This document shows, piece after piece, positions 1 through 9,033 of a DNA stretch of 24,726 nt. Made by a program: the position numbers and the translations under genes. Source of the DNA: Prevotellamassilia sp. (GTDB taxonomy: Bacteria > Bacteroidota > Bacteroidia > Bacteroidales > Bacteroidaceae); contig VSQE01000136.1 in the NCBI GenBank assembly GCA_009775705.1, positions 1-24,726 on the forward strand. The letters are read 5' to 3'. The notes beneath the pieces were generated by a model. It saw only the letters and a list, made by a program, of their open reading frames with translations, made no database searches and was not told the origin of the DNA. Every line of letters begins with the position of its first letter. Positions within the stretch are counted from its first letter, which is position 1.

Positions 1-216
1 CAGGGCATCATGAAGCGCATCAAGGCGAAGGGAGCGGAGGTGATCGTCTACGAGCCTACTTTGGAGGACGGCACGACGTTCTTCGGCAGCCGTGTGGTGA
101 ACGACCTGTCAGCTTTCAAGGGTCAGAGCCGGGCAATCATCGCCAACCGCTTCGACGACTGCCTGAAGGATGTGGAGGAGAAGGTGTATACGCGGGATAT
201 ATTCAGGAGGGACTGA
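1..216 (+). CDS. ugd: UDP-glucose 6-dehydrogenase family, C-terminal fragment (5' end outside window)
   Basis: Reading frame 1 is open from the first base and ends at TGA 214-216, giving the last 71 residues of a protein that begins upstream of the window. The fragment has the end of the UDP-binding domain of nucleotide-sugar dehydrogenases: QGIMKRIKAKG, then VIVYEPTL, SRVVNDL, a helix leading to IIANRF, and the closing VYTRDIF that is typical of Bacteroidales Ugd-type enzymes. Such enzymes oxidise UDP-glucose (or a related UDP-hexose) to the uronic acid with two NAD+. Catalytic Cys and Rossmann domain are not in view, so substrate is inferred only from family likeness. It lies 44 bp before wecB and probably belongs to the same polysaccharide operon. 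Confidence 0.75.
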   Translation, partial: QGIMKRIKAKGAEVIVYEPTLEDGTTFFGSRVVNDLSAFKGQSRAIIANRFDDCLKDVEEKVYTRDIFRRD

Positions 217-260
217 GCGCAGACCGTTTGTATGCCGGGAAAAACAATCAAACCAATAGT

Positions 261-1433
261 ATGAAAACAGTAATGCTTGTATTCGGAACCCGTCCGGAGG
301 CCATTAAGATGTGTCCTCTCGTTAAGGAGTTCCAGAGACACCCCGAAGCGTTCCGGACCATCGTGTGTGTGACGGGCCAACACAGGGAAATGCTTGACCA
401 GGTGCTGACGATTTTTGATGTGAGGCCGGATTACGACCTGAATATCATGAAGCAGGGCCAGGACCTGTACGATGTGACGGCCCGCGTGCTGACCGGCATG
501 CGTGACGTGCTGAAGGAGACGAGGCCCGACGTGGTACTGGTGCATGGTGATACCACCACCAGCACGGCCGCCGCCCTGGCAGCTTTCTACCAGCAGATTC
601 CGGTGGGACATGTGGAGGCCGGCCTGCGCACGCACAATATATACAGTCCGTGGCCGGAAGAGATGAACCGGCAGATCACGGGGTGCATCGCCACTTATAA
701 CTTCGCCCCAACCCCTTTGTCGGAGCAGAACCTGACGGAGGAGCGGCACGGCGGCCGTATCTATGTGACGGGCAATACGGTGATCGATGCGCTGCATTGT
801 GTGGTGGACCGGCTTAAGACAGATGTCACGCTTGCCGTCAGGCAGGAGGAAATCCTCCGTCAGGCCGGCTATGATATGCAAAGGTTAGAGGGCGGCAGAA
901 GACTGGTGCTGATAACGGGCCACCGCCGTGAGAATTTCGGCGACGGCTTTATCGGCATGTGTACGGCCATCCGCGACCTGAAAGACAGATATCCGGAAGT
1001 GGATTTCGTCTATCCCATGCACCTCAACCCCAACGTTCGGAAGCCCATTCATGAGGTGTTCGGCGAGAACCTGAACGACCTGGGGAACATGTTCTTCATC
1101 GAGCCGCTCCAGTATCTGGAGTTTGTATACCTCATGTCGAAGGCCTGTATTGTGCTGACTGATTCGGGCGGTATTCAGGAAGAGGCTCCGGGGCTTGGCA
1201 AACCCGTGCTCGTGATGCGCGACACGACGGAACGGCCCGAGGCATTGGCCAGCGGGACCGTGCGTCTGGTAGGCACGGATTATGAAAAGATAATGTCCGG
1301 GGTCCGTACGTTATTGGATGACGCAGAGGCCTATGAGAGGATGTCGAAGGCCGTGAATCCCTACGGTGACGGGAAAGCATGCAGCCGCATTGTACGCATT
1401 CTGGGTGGCGAGGCTGTGGAACGGTATGAATAA
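261..1433 (+). CDS. wecB: UDP-N-acetylglucosamine 2-epimerase (non-hydrolysing)
   Basis: Cytosolic enzyme interconverting UDP-GlcNAc and UDP-ManNAc. The 390-residue length fits the family. Visible motifs in order are GTRPEAIK near residue 9, HGDTTT near 96, HVEAGLRT near 118, PEEMNRQ shortly after, TGHRREN near 220, and TDSGGIQEEAP followed by RDTTERPE near 300-325; these are the substrate and UDP-binding motifs of WecB/MnaA. The frame is open further up to 228, but the ATG at 261 is chosen because the family begins directly with the beta strand before GTRPE and the extra 11 residues have no family counterpart. It is followed 15 bp later by wecC, the next enzyme of the pathway, so co-transcription is very likely. 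Confidence 0.95.
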   Translation: MKTVMLVFGTRPEAIKMCPLVKEFQRHPEAFRTIVCVTGQHREMLDQVLTIFDVRPDYDLNIMKQGQDLYDVTARVLTGMRDVLKETRPDVVLVHGDTTTSTAAALAAFYQQIPVGHVEAGLRTHNIYSPWPEEMNRQITGCIATYNFAPTPLSEQNLTEERHGGRIYVTGNTVIDALHCVVDRLKTDVTLAVRQEEILRQAGYDMQRLEGGRRLVLITGHRRENFGDGFIGMCTAIRDLKDRYPEVDFVYPMHLNPNVRKPIHEVFGENLNDLGNMFFIEPLQYLEFVYLMSKACIVLTDSGGIQEEAPGLGKPVLVMRDTTERPEALASGTVRLVGTDYEKIMSGVRTLLDDAEAYERMSKAVNPYGDGKACSRIVRILGGEAVERYE

Positions 1434-1448
1434 AACAATATAAAAACT

Positions 1449-2672
1449 ATGGTAAATGTAATTGGTTTGGGCTATATAGGGCTTCCTACGGCCCTGATGA
1501 TGGCCTCTCACGGGGTGGAGGTTGTAGGCACGGACTACAACAAGGACCTTGTGGAAACCCTGAAGGGTGGCCACACCACATTCAAGGAAGAGGGTCTGGA
1601 CGATCTCTTCCGTAACGCTCTGGATTCGGGAATCCGTTTCACGACAGAGTATCAGCGTACGGACATGTATATCGTGTCGGTCCCGACCCCATACGACAAA
1701 TTCTCGAAGAAGGTGGATGCTTGCTATGTTGTGGCGGCAGTCCGGGAAATTATGAAGGTATGTCCGAAGGGTGCTACGGTAGTGATAGAGTCCACGGTAA
1801 GCCCCGGCACCATCGACAAGTTCGTGCGGCCGGTCATCGCGGAGGGCGGCTTCGAGATAGGCCGGGACATTCATCTTGTCCATGCTCCGGAACGCATCAT
1901 CCCCGGCAACATGGTGTACGAGCTTCTTCACAACAACCGCACCATCGGAGCCGACAGCCGCGAGGTGGGCGAGAAGGTGAAGGAATACTACTCCTCTTTC
2001 TGTCAGGGCGAGATCGTCGTGACCGACATCCGCAGCGCGGAGATGTCGAAAGTGGTGGAGAACACTTTCCGCGCCGTCAACATCGCCTTTGCCAACGAAC
2101 TGTCGCGCATCTGCCGTCACGACAACATGGACGTGTATGAGATCATCCGTATCTGCAACATGCACCCCCGTGTGAATATCCTCCAGCCCGGTCCGGGAGT
2201 GGGCGGCCACTGCATCTCGGTAGACCCCTGGTTTCTGGTGGGCGACTATCCCCAGCTTGCGAAGGTCATCGACGAGAGCATGAAGACGAACGACAGCCAG
2301 CCTACGTTCGTGCTCAACCGCATCCACGAGATCATGAAGGAGAACAGTATCACGGACAACCGCCGCGTGGGTCTTTACGGCCTGACCTACAAGGAAAACG
2401 TAGACGATTTCCGCGAAAGTCCGACGCTCCAGCTGCTGGAAGCGCAGGAGCGGCATCTGGCCAGTCCGCTGAAGTGCTACGACCCGTTTCTGGAGAACCG
2501 CAGGATAGCCGAGAACCAGTATTCCGACTTCGACGAATTCCTGAAGGGCATCGACTTGGTGGTCATCATGGTGAAGCACGACCACATCAGGCAGAACTGG
2601 GACAAGCTGAAAGGCAAGGTCATCCTCGACTGCTTCAATATCTGTCCGATAGAGGGTGTGTATCATATCTGA
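1449..2672 (+). CDS. wecC: UDP-N-acetyl-D-mannosamine dehydrogenase
   Basis: Oxidises UDP-ManNAc to UDP-ManNAcA with two NAD+. The 407-residue protein has a Rossmann start (GLGYIGLP, residues 6-13), the ESTVSPGT segment near 114, APERIIPG near 146, the central helix EMSKVVENTFRAVNIAFANE (198-217), and the catalytic GGHCISVDP with Cys255. The C-terminal UDP-binding domain starts with YGLTYKENVDDFRESP. The VSVPTP and AFANE wording is more like WecC than Ugd, and the gene stands directly behind wecB. Together they supply UDP-ManNAcA, which agrees with the WecG-type transferase encoded at 13549-14250. Base composition is GC-rich like wecB, and unlike the AT-rich block after 4.3 kb. Confidence 0.93.
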   Translation: MVNVIGLGYIGLPTALMMASHGVEVVGTDYNKDLVETLKGGHTTFKEEGLDDLFRNALDSGIRFTTEYQRTDMYIVSVPTPYDKFSKKVDACYVVAAVREIMKVCPKGATVVIESTVSPGTIDKFVRPVIAEGGFEIGRDIHLVHAPERIIPGNMVYELLHNNRTIGADSREVGEKVKEYYSSFCQGEIVVTDIRSAEMSKVVENTFRAVNIAFANELSRICRHDNMDVYEIIRICNMHPRVNILQPGPGVGGHCISVDPWFLVGDYPQLAKVIDESMKTNDSQPTFVLNRIHEIMKENSITDNRRVGLYGLTYKENVDDFRESPTLQLLEAQERHLASPLKCYDPFLENRRIAENQYSDFDEFLKGIDLVVIMVKHDHIRQNWDKLKGKVILDCFNICPIEGVYHI

Positions 2673-2744
2673 TGATCGTCCATCGGTAGCGGATATTCTT
2701 AGCATTTTGGATGAACACATCGTTCGGAGTTTGTGTATTGGTTA

Positions 2745-3917
2745 TCAGTAGTTCATGCCAAAGTGCCAAAGCGGGTGGATAATACCGTAGCCGCTTTCAA
2801 TGTCATCGCGGACGATATGTCCGTTGGCTATGCCTTCTATCTGCCGTTTGCCCTTTTGGGCACCGCCCACTTCGAAGGTATGCCCATTGACTACGAAGTC
2901 GCTTTGTCGTGAAGCGGAAATGGAATTGCGTACGCGCATTTGGTTGTAGAAAAAAGTTTCGCTCAGGGTGCCTTTTTCGGGAACTTTGTTTCCTAATACC
3001 GTCAGCAGGCTCGGGTTGTCGATGTACAGTTTTTCCACTTTTCCCAGGTTTCTCATGCCTGAGGTATCGTCGCGCAGCAAACCGATGAGTCCGGCCCGTT
3101 CAAGGTAGACAAGATAATCCGGGACATTGTTCTTGCTTACTCCGATTTCGGCCGCAAGTTTTTCGTAACTGGGTTTATAAGGAGCTAATGTGGCCAGCAT
3201 CCCCATCATCTGTTTGAGTTTGCGGGCTGTAGAGGCTTTCATGTCGGCGTATTGCGGAATGTCTACTTCGATGGAAAGCGATAGTACTTGTTGCATGCGC
3301 CGTTCAAAGTTGCCTTCCAGAGCAAAGGGGTAGTAACCATGTTGCAGATAATCGTGAAACAATGGTAGAGGGTGTACCACTCCCGGAATGGAGACCTCGT
3401 GGTTGAGAATCTCTTCGAATTCGAATGCTCTGACCTGTATGCTATGGAACAGTTGCAGATATTCGCGGAACGAAAGTCCTTGCATGTGGTAAATCAAGGC
3501 CCGACGGCTGAGATCGGCCTCTCCTTGCAGAATATCGAGAACCGAAGAACCGGTAAAGACAATTTGCATATCGGGATGCACGTCGTAGATTTGTTTTAAT
3601 TCCCGGCTCCATCCTTCGTATTTATGTACCTCGTCTATGAACAGGCTGTGTCCGCCCTCTTTGGCCCAGTCGTCGGCAAGAGACACAAGGCTATGCTGGT
3701 CGAAATAGATGTTATCGGCCATCACATACAGTATTCCTTTGTTCCCCTGATGACGGATGTGTTGGAGAAGCATGGTAGATTTGCCCACACCGCGCGGACC
3801 GACAATGCCCACCATGCGGGCCTGCCAGTCTATTTCATCGTAGATGTAGCGTGTGAAAGCCTCCGGCGTTTGGTCGAGAAGGCCCTTCATGTAGTTGAAA
3901 AGTTGAATATCAGTCAT
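2745..3917 (-). CDS. AAA-type P-loop ATPase (AAA_14 plus DUF4143 family)
   Basis: A 390-residue protein on the opposite strand from the polysaccharide genes. It shows a Walker A motif GPRGVGKST (residues 40-48), a Walker B LFIDEVH (92-98), a sensor-like FTGSS (121-125) and a winged-helix-like middle (KLAAEIGVSKNNVPDYLVYLERAGLIGLL), followed by the DUF4143 domain with DFVV and FEVGG, the nuclease-like core seen in this family. The family is common in Bacteroidales; its cellular role is not established. The frame is open to 3941, but that upstream ATG lies inside the predicted -7 box, so the ATG at 3917 is preferred. It faces wecC across 72 bp, and has its own promoter with twin palindromes, so it is an independent unit set into the capsule locus. 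Confidence 0.82.
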   Translation of the reverse strand: MTDIQLFNYMKGLLDQTPEAFTRYIYDEIDWQARMVGIVGPRGVGKSTMLLQHIRHQGNKGILYVMADNIYFDQHSLVSLADDWAKEGGHSLFIDEVHKYEGWSRELKQIYDVHPDMQIVFTGSSVLDILQGEADLSRRALIYHMQGLSFREYLQLFHSIQVRAFEFEEILNHEVSIPGVVHPLPLFHDYLQHGYYPFALEGNFERRMQQVLSLSIEVDIPQYADMKASTARKLKQMMGMLATLAPYKPSYEKLAAEIGVSKNNVPDYLVYLERAGLIGLLRDDTSGMRNLGKVEKLYIDNPSLLTVLGNKVPEKGTLSETFFYNQMRVRNSISASRQSDFVVNGHTFEVGGAQKGKRQIEGIANGHIVRDDIESGYGIIHPLWHFGMNY

Positions 3918-3938
3918 AGGAATTGTTCTTGAACGGTA

Positions 3939-3946
3939 CAAATATA
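3939..3946 (-). promoter_or_regulatory. -7 box of the AAA ATPase gene
   Basis: On the minus strand this reads TATATTTG, an exact match to the Bacteroides -7 consensus TAnnTTTG, and sits about 21 bp upstream of the chosen ATG at 3917. No clear TTTG -33 box is present; its expected place is occupied by the palindrome at 3953-3969, which suggests repressor or activator control. Confidence 0.6.
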
Positions 3947-3952
3947 CGAATA

Positions 3953-4002
3953 ATCCCTCAATGAGGGATGAAATGTGGCGATTTTATCCCTCATTGAGGG
4001 AT
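3953..4002. repeat. Twin 17-bp palindromes (probable operator)
   Basis: Two palindromes, ATCCCTCA-A-TGAGGGAT at 3953-3969 and ATCCCTCA-T-TGAGGGAT at 3986-4002. Each has perfect 8-bp arms around one central base, and the two differ only in that base, so they are exact reverse complements of each other. Centres are 33 bp apart, close to three helical turns, which places dimers on the same DNA face. The first lies 6 bp from the -7 box of the ATPase gene. This looks like a binding site for a dimeric regulator, possibly the winged-helix-bearing ATPase itself; that last point is inference. Confidence 0.7.
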
Positions 4003-4072
4003 TGTTTTGATTGGAAATAAGTCGGAACTATTAGAGATCGGACAATTTCAAGGCAAAAATATTTGTTCTGAT

Positions 4073-4255
4073 ATGAAGGTAGACATTACAGAAACATTCC
4101 GAAGGGATCTGTCGGACATTATGCGCCAGGAGTCGAATCCATTCAGGTATTTGACGGTATCGCTTCGTACCATTAAGATGAAACCGCGGAAGATAGAAAA
4201 GGCGGTAGGCTTTGTTTGCCCTCCGGATTTGACAAAACAGATTGGTGATTCTTGA
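4073..4255 (+). CDS. Small hypothetical protein, possibly a gene remnant
   Basis: A 60-codon frame from an ATG at 4073 to TGA ending at 4255; a TTG at 4007 in the same frame would add 22 residues. The protein is basic in its second half (SLRTIKMKPRKIEKA) and has no membrane segment or motif that I recognise. It lies between the palindromic operator of the ATPase gene and the flippase, in a stretch whose composition is intermediate between the GC-rich and AT-rich blocks. It may be a real small gene, a 3' remnant of a displaced gene, or a chance frame. Confidence is low. Confidence 0.3.
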   Translation: MKVDITETFRRDLSDIMRQESNPFRYLTVSLRTIKMKPRKIEKAVGFVCPPDLTKQIGDS

Positions 4256-4343
4256 AGAAAAAATCAGGAAACTTTCTTGAATGCCTATTGGTGATGTTGA
4301 TTTTTCAATTTTATATCTGATTTAAAATAAGATATTGAGGAAT

Positions 4344-5618
4344 ATGTGGTCATTAAGACAAATATTAGGGTCAAGATTGTGGTCGAATATCTGGAACCAA
4401 TTTATTTTATATGGATTTAGTAGTATTATACCATTTCTTCTGATTCCATTCTTATTTAATAGATTGGGGGTTGAAAGATATGGACTTATAAATTTTGTTC
4501 TTGCTTTTACTTTTTATTTTCAGATAGTTAATGAATTCGGTTTTGATTTGTCCAATGTTCGTCATGTTGTAGAAAATCGTAATAACTCTCAAGTATTGGG
4601 AAAAATATTATCGTCTATATTGGAATGCAAAATTATAATCCTAATTTGTTCATTATGTGTTTATATGGTGTCAATAGTCTTTACACCTTCCTTGCGGAAT
4701 GAGTGGGGACTTTATATGATAGCGTTTGTCCGTTTAATAGGCATAATTATTACTCCTTATTGGCTATTTCGCTCAATGGAAGATGTAAAGTATATTACCC
4801 GTATAAATATACCTATAAAATTGTTATGTATTTTTCCTATATTTATAATTGTCAGAACACCGGATGATTACAAATTAGTAATGTTGTGTTATGCTCTTGA
4901 AACGTTGATATCGGGATGTGTATCATTGTATATTGCAATGAGAAGATACAACCTGAAGTTGGGGGTGGTTCCGCTATGCGATGTTAAGTATTATTTTAAA
5001 GAGAGCATACCATTTTTTACTTCAACTTTTTTAATGAGGCTATATAAGAATTCCAATACGGTACTGATTGGATTTTTTTGTGGTGATTATGCAGTAGGTA
5101 TATATACGACGGCGGAAAAATTGCACAACGCCTACTCATCGTTTGTTTCTCCTTTATTATCCCACATTTTATATCCTTATTTTACTCGAATAAAAAACTT
5201 GAAGTTGACCATAAAGATAATAGTGTATTTATGTGCCGTAAATGTTTTGCTTTTGCTGCTGATTTATACTTTGTCTCCGTCTTTAATACCTCTATTCATT
5301 AAGAATGAAACAGCGATTATAATTGTGTATTTTAATATGTTCCTTTTGCTGTTAATAATTAGTATTCCTACGGATTTATTGGGATTCCCATTTCTCGGAG
5401 TAATTGGAAAAGTAAAAAAAGTAAATCAGTCAACCATATATGGAACGATTATATATTTGGTTGGAATAAGTGTGCTGGTCTTATTTGATGCTATAAATAT
5501 AAGTAATACTATACGGGTGTTGATTGCAGCTAATTTGGTATGTTTATTCATGCGGCTATATTACATTCGAGTGTATGTACATTCGAATGTATGTAATATG
5601 TTTCTCAATAGTAAATGA
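4344..5618 (+). CDS. wzx: Polysaccharide flippase (Wzx / oligosaccharide flippase family)
   Basis: A 424-residue, strongly hydrophobic protein with about 12-14 predicted membrane segments, moving undecaprenyl-linked repeat units across the inner membrane. The N-terminus (WNQFILYGFSSIIPFLLIPF, then NRLGVERYGLINF) is the typical first-helix region of Wzx/RfbX proteins, in which a helix is followed by a G-x-x-x-YG loop. Near residue 225 the KESIPFFTSTF segment matches the family's second half. An upstream TTG at 4335 is in frame; the ATG at 4344 is preferred. It is the first gene of the AT-rich block and is followed 46 bp later by the polymerase gene, as in many Wzx/Wzy loci. Confidence 0.85.
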   Translation: MWSLRQILGSRLWSNIWNQFILYGFSSIIPFLLIPFLFNRLGVERYGLINFVLAFTFYFQIVNEFGFDLSNVRHVVENRNNSQVLGKILSSILECKIIILICSLCVYMVSIVFTPSLRNEWGLYMIAFVRLIGIIITPYWLFRSMEDVKYITRINIPIKLLCIFPIFIIVRTPDDYKLVMLCYALETLISGCVSLYIAMRRYNLKLGVVPLCDVKYYFKESIPFFTSTFLMRLYKNSNTVLIGFFCGDYAVGIYTTAEKLHNAYSSFVSPLLSHILYPYFTRIKNLKLTIKIIVYLCAVNVLLLLLIYTLSPSLIPLFIKNETAIIIVYFNMFLLLLIISIPTDLLGFPFLGVIGKVKKVNQSTIYGTIIYLVGISVLVLFDAINISNTIRVLIAANLVCLFMRLYYIRVYVHSNVCNMFLNSK

Positions 5619-5664
5619 TTGAGGTGTGATGCGGTAATTAGTCTAATTAGAATAAAATATTAGA

Positions 5665-6909
5665 ATGAGATTTTATATTCTTTATATTGTTTGTTTCGTG
5701 GCTTTTGTGGGGGTACATTATATGGAAGGATTGCCTCCAGTTGGTGGATTTTCTATGGCACAGTTATGGAAAATTCCAATATTAATGTACTTATTGTTTA
5801 TTTGTATGACAAGTCGTAGAAAGTATGCTTTTGAAAAGAGTGCTTATTACTATTCTATAGAATCGTTTTTATGTCCGGCTATTATTACGAATCCTCTTTC
5901 TATTATTATATTTGCATCAAAACAACTTCCCTTAGTATTGTTTTTTGGGTTTATAAAGAAAAAACTTGGAGATGACATAAATATTTTGGAGCGAATTTTA
6001 TTTACGTTGGCACAATTTATTTGTCTTACATCATTGCTCACACTAACTGGAATGGTAGAACCTATTCGTGGTTTTATGTCAGCTGAGGCATTTATTGAAG
6101 ATATGAATTATTATTCAAGTCTTTTTGGTGCACCCCATGCCGCATCGTCTTATTTTTTTATATCTGTGATGGTCTTAATTACAGGATTTGTATTGAAAAG
6201 ATTCCGATCTCTAAAAAGTAAATTCTTTAACGGCACATTGTTGGGTGTAGCTCTTCTTTCGCTTTTTGAGGCTTATGTTCGCACCGGTTGGTTGATGCTT
6301 ATAGTTGCATTAATTTCATATTTTGATATTCGTCAACTTTCGTATAAAAAAGGTTTCAAATATTTGCTTGCAATATTAATATGCTCGGTGGGAATTATTT
6401 ATTTATACCAGACAAATGATACTTTTCGTGTTCGTATTTCTGGAGAGAGAATTTATGGATCGAGTTCTACCGGTACTGTAGATACTGATGGTTCTGGAAG
6501 ACGTACATTTTGGGCAAATGGGGTAGAACAATGGTCGAAAAACGATATATATGGTCTTTTTTTTGGAAAAGGTTATGATGCAGTTCTTGATGACAATTAT
6601 CATACTTCTGGTTTACGTGTGTTTTCCCATAACCAATTTGTTGATTCCTTAGCCCAATATGGTATTATCAGTCTTATATTATTGCTGCTTTTTTATATGA
6701 ATCTATATAAATTTATAAAGGTGCATGGCCGGTATTCTCCGTATTATCCATTATGTCGTTCTGTATTCTTCGCCACCATAGTATTTAGCTTTTTTCAAAA
6801 TGAGATGTATTTTAATTATGCAGTTATTTTTGCAATTATTTTATGTCTTATGCAGGCAACAAATAAGCGGTTCTGTAGTAATATTTCTAATAAGCATTAT
6901 CTTATATGA
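5665..6909 (+). CDS. wzy: O-antigen/capsule polymerase-like membrane protein (Wzy)
   Basis: A 414-residue integral membrane protein with about 10-12 hydrophobic segments and one large hydrophilic loop (about residues 250-310). That loop contains RISGERIYG, a TDGSGRRTFWANG segment and, further on, FGKGYDAV and SHNQFVDSLAQYGIISL. The GR-x-x-W and H-N-x-x-x-D-x-L-x-x-YG pattern is that of the O-antigen ligase/polymerase (Wzy_C-like) superfamily, where the loop faces the periplasm. It probably joins repeat units flipped by the preceding gene. Sequence identity within this family is low, so polymerase is favoured over ligase by context only. AT-rich like its neighbours, with no promoter seen in the 46-bp gap before it. 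Confidence 0.78.
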   Translation: MRFYILYIVCFVAFVGVHYMEGLPPVGGFSMAQLWKIPILMYLLFICMTSRRKYAFEKSAYYYSIESFLCPAIITNPLSIIIFASKQLPLVLFFGFIKKKLGDDINILERILFTLAQFICLTSLLTLTGMVEPIRGFMSAEAFIEDMNYYSSLFGAPHAASSYFFISVMVLITGFVLKRFRSLKSKFFNGTLLGVALLSLFEAYVRTGWLMLIVALISYFDIRQLSYKKGFKYLLAILICSVGIIYLYQTNDTFRVRISGERIYGSSSTGTVDTDGSGRRTFWANGVEQWSKNDIYGLFFGKGYDAVLDDNYHTSGLRVFSHNQFVDSLAQYGIISLILLLLFYMNLYKFIKVHGRYSPYYPLCRSVFFATIVFSFFQNEMYFNYAVIFAIILCLMQATNKRFCSNISNKHYLI

Positions 6910-6971
6910 AACTTCCCAGCGTGCGCGAGAGAATGGCTTCTATATGTAAATAACATAGGTAATCCAATCAA

Positions 6972-7988
6972 ATGAAAAGAATTCTGATAATTTCTCCAAT
7001 GCCGCCGTTGATTGGTGGAGTAGCCATTAGCTCAGGCAGGTTGTTTGACAATCTGAAAGCGGATGGATATGATGTGGATAGTTATAATATCCGTCCTAAC
7101 AACAAGATTTTCAATTCTCCGGTTGGCTTGGTCTTACGCTTTTTATGGATCCCATTTTATATATTATTCCATAAAAAATATGACATAATACATTGCCATG
7201 TTTCCGGTACCTATCGGAAAATGTATATCGCTATGGTTAGACCTTTTTGCTTTAAAGGTGCGAAACTTATACATACATTGCATGGTGATGTTAAACCTTT
7301 ATTGAATAAAAGGGCTATCAATGCTATGTCAAAAGCAGACAAATTGATTTGTGTGCAAAAAGGAGATTCTGCTGTGCTTCCCGAATTACTAAAATCAAAA
7401 AGTATTGATATTCCTGCGTTTATTATGCCCAAACTGGTAACGGATGATTCTGTACCGACAGATATTCTATACTTTGTTAAAAACAAGAAATACCCCATGG
7501 TTTTATTCTATGGTGGTGTGATTCTCAATAATCAATTTGATGATTTATATGGTGTCAATGATGCAATAGATCTTTATCTGTATATGAAATCCAAACGAGT
7601 AAATATCCAAATGCTATTGTTGATTACTTACAAGGACAATAATGAGAATATTTCATTTATGAAAAAAATAAAAGAGAGAATCAAGGGTGAACCAAATATA
7701 CTTTTGGTTGAGAATAAAAATGTGCAGATGCTTTCATTGTTCAGATATGCTGATTTGTATATTCGCCCGACTAAAACAGATGGAGACTCATTGGCTGTTC
7801 GTGAGGCTTTGTGTATGCAGTGTCATGTGGTTGCTTCTGATAGGGCCATACGCCCGCTTGGTACGGTTATTTATTCCAATAAGGAAGAATTTTTCAGATT
7901 ATCGGAGATCTGTATTTCTGAAAAGCCGGAAATTATTGAACAGGAAAGTTTTTACAATCAAATAAAAAATATTTATGATGCTTGTTAA
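6972..7988 (+). CDS. Glycosyltransferase, GT4-like (GT-B fold)
   Basis: A 338-residue cytosolic transferase for building the polysaccharide repeat. The N-terminus has the GT-B nucleotide-sugar pattern MKRILIISPMPPLIGGVAIS, with the glycine pair of GT4 enzymes at residues 15-16, then HCHVSGTYRKM near 75 and LIHTLHGDVKP near 99. The C-terminal donor-binding domain has FRYADLYIRPTKTDGDSLAVREAL near 258-281, where the E and preceding acidic region stand in for the E-x7-E motif. The sugar it transfers cannot be told. It overlaps the next gene by 14 bases, a sign of translational coupling with the ATP-grasp protein. Confidence 0.85.
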   Translation: MKRILIISPMPPLIGGVAISSGRLFDNLKADGYDVDSYNIRPNNKIFNSPVGLVLRFLWIPFYILFHKKYDIIHCHVSGTYRKMYIAMVRPFCFKGAKLIHTLHGDVKPLLNKRAINAMSKADKLICVQKGDSAVLPELLKSKSIDIPAFIMPKLVTDDSVPTDILYFVKNKKYPMVLFYGGVILNNQFDDLYGVNDAIDLYLYMKSKRVNIQMLLLITYKDNNENISFMKKIKERIKGEPNILLVENKNVQMLSLFRYADLYIRPTKTDGDSLAVREALCMQCHVVASDRAIRPLGTVIYSNKEEFFRLSEICISEKPEIIEQESFYNQIKNIYDAC

Positions 7989-9033
7989 TCGTGGAATTTA
8001 TAAATTCATAAAAAAGAATCAATTTGCTTTTTTTCTGAAACAGAGGATTTTCGATATGGATTTTAGGTCCAATTTAAGAAAAATGAAGAATTGCTCCAAA
8101 TCCAAGGAACAGATCGGTAGAGAAATGAAAATGCTGAAAGATTATTGGCATTGTAAACCATATCACTATGTGCGTTACGGCTTGTTTGATCGAAATTTAA
8201 CAGACGATCAGTTGCTTGACTATATACCATCGTACTATCATTACAATTTTTATGCGGACCCTTTGTATGCTGATATAGATATTTCATTATACAATAACAA
8301 GTTGTCGCTCTATAAGATCTTTAAAGAACGAGGCATACGTACTCCTGAGGTTATTGCGGTTGTAAAAAATAGTGAGTTGTATAGCTTACAAGAAAAGAGA
8401 CTGGATGTGGATTCTTTTTTTGAAAAATATAATACAACATTGTTTTTCAAGCCAGTGTTTGGAATGGGCGGCACAGGTATTCTCGTATTTTCCAAAGGAT
8501 CACATACATCTTTTTTAGCATCACTCAATAGACGTGAGACTTATATTGTTCAATGTGGTATCAAGCAGAGGGAGGACATAAATAAAATTAATTCTTCTTC
8601 TGTCAATACATTGCGTGTTGTGACACAATATGCAGATAATAAGGCGAGAACTTGTGTGTGTGTCATGCGTATGGGACGCGAAGGGAGAATGGTTGACAAT
8701 AGTCATCAAGGGGGCTTGTCAGTACAGATAAATGTTGCTGACGGTTCTTTTTATCCCTATGCAACGGCGGAGCATGGAGGAGGATGTTATACCTGTCATC
8801 CTGATTCTGGATTTGTTTTTAAAGGTAGCATATTAGAGGGGTGGGATAAAATAAAAATGTTGATAGAAAAATCTGCGGTATTATTCCCTGAATTGAAAGA
8901 GATTGCCTGGGATGTAGCTGTTACACCCGACGGAATAGAGATGATAGAGTTGAATTTAGGATATGGAATTGATCATTTGCAATGTACTTGTGGAGGGATG
9001 CGCAGAGTTTTAGGCATATATCCTGGAAAGTAG
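7975..9033 (+). CDS. Sugar-transfer-associated ATP-grasp protein
   Basis: A 352-residue protein of the ATPgrasp_ST type found in polysaccharide loci. Visible landmarks are LYKIFKERGIRTPEV near 108, the ATP-binding strand and glycine loop TLFFKPVFGMGGTGILVF near 150-167, the SSSVNTLRVVTQY segment near 200, DNSHQGGLSVQI near 240, and the metal-binding end IAWDVAVTPDGIEMIELNLGYG near 310-331. ATP-grasp enzymes join a carboxylate to an amine (or similar) through an acyl phosphate, so it could attach an amino acid or acid to a sugar; the actual substrate is unknown. Two ATG codons in a row (7975 and 7978) overlap the end of the glycosyltransferase gene, implying coupled translation. Confidence 0.8.
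   Translation: MMLVNRGIYKFIKKNQFAFFLKQRIFDMDFRSNLRKMKNCSKSKEQIGREMKMLKDYWHCKPYHYVRYGLFDRNLTDDQLLDYIPSYYHYNFYADPLYADIDISLYNNKLSLYKIFKERGIRTPEVIAVVKNSELYSLQEKRLDVDSFFEKYNTTLFFKPVFGMGGTGILVFSKGSHTSFLASLNRRETYIVQCGIKQREDINKINSSSVNTLRVVTQYADNKARTCVCVMRMGREGRMVDNSHQGGLSVQINVADGSFYPYATAEHGGGCYTCHPDSGFVFKGSILEGWDKIKMLIEKSAVLFPELKEIAWDVAVTPDGIEMIELNLGYGIDHLQCTCGGMRRVLGIYPGK

Noticed and set aside
123..881. Long minus-strand open frame opposite the ugd end and wecB
   Set aside because: It lies wholly opposite well-supported genes, is rich in His and Arg as expected of an antisense shadow in GC-rich sequence, and has no recognisable domain.
1311..2720. 469-codon minus-strand frame opposite wecC
   Set aside because: An antisense shadow: wecC has all family motifs on the + strand, and this frame has none.
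1..4300. UpxY/UpxZ-type capsule antiterminator genes
   Set aside because: None of the proteins here resembles them; if present they are upstream of the window.
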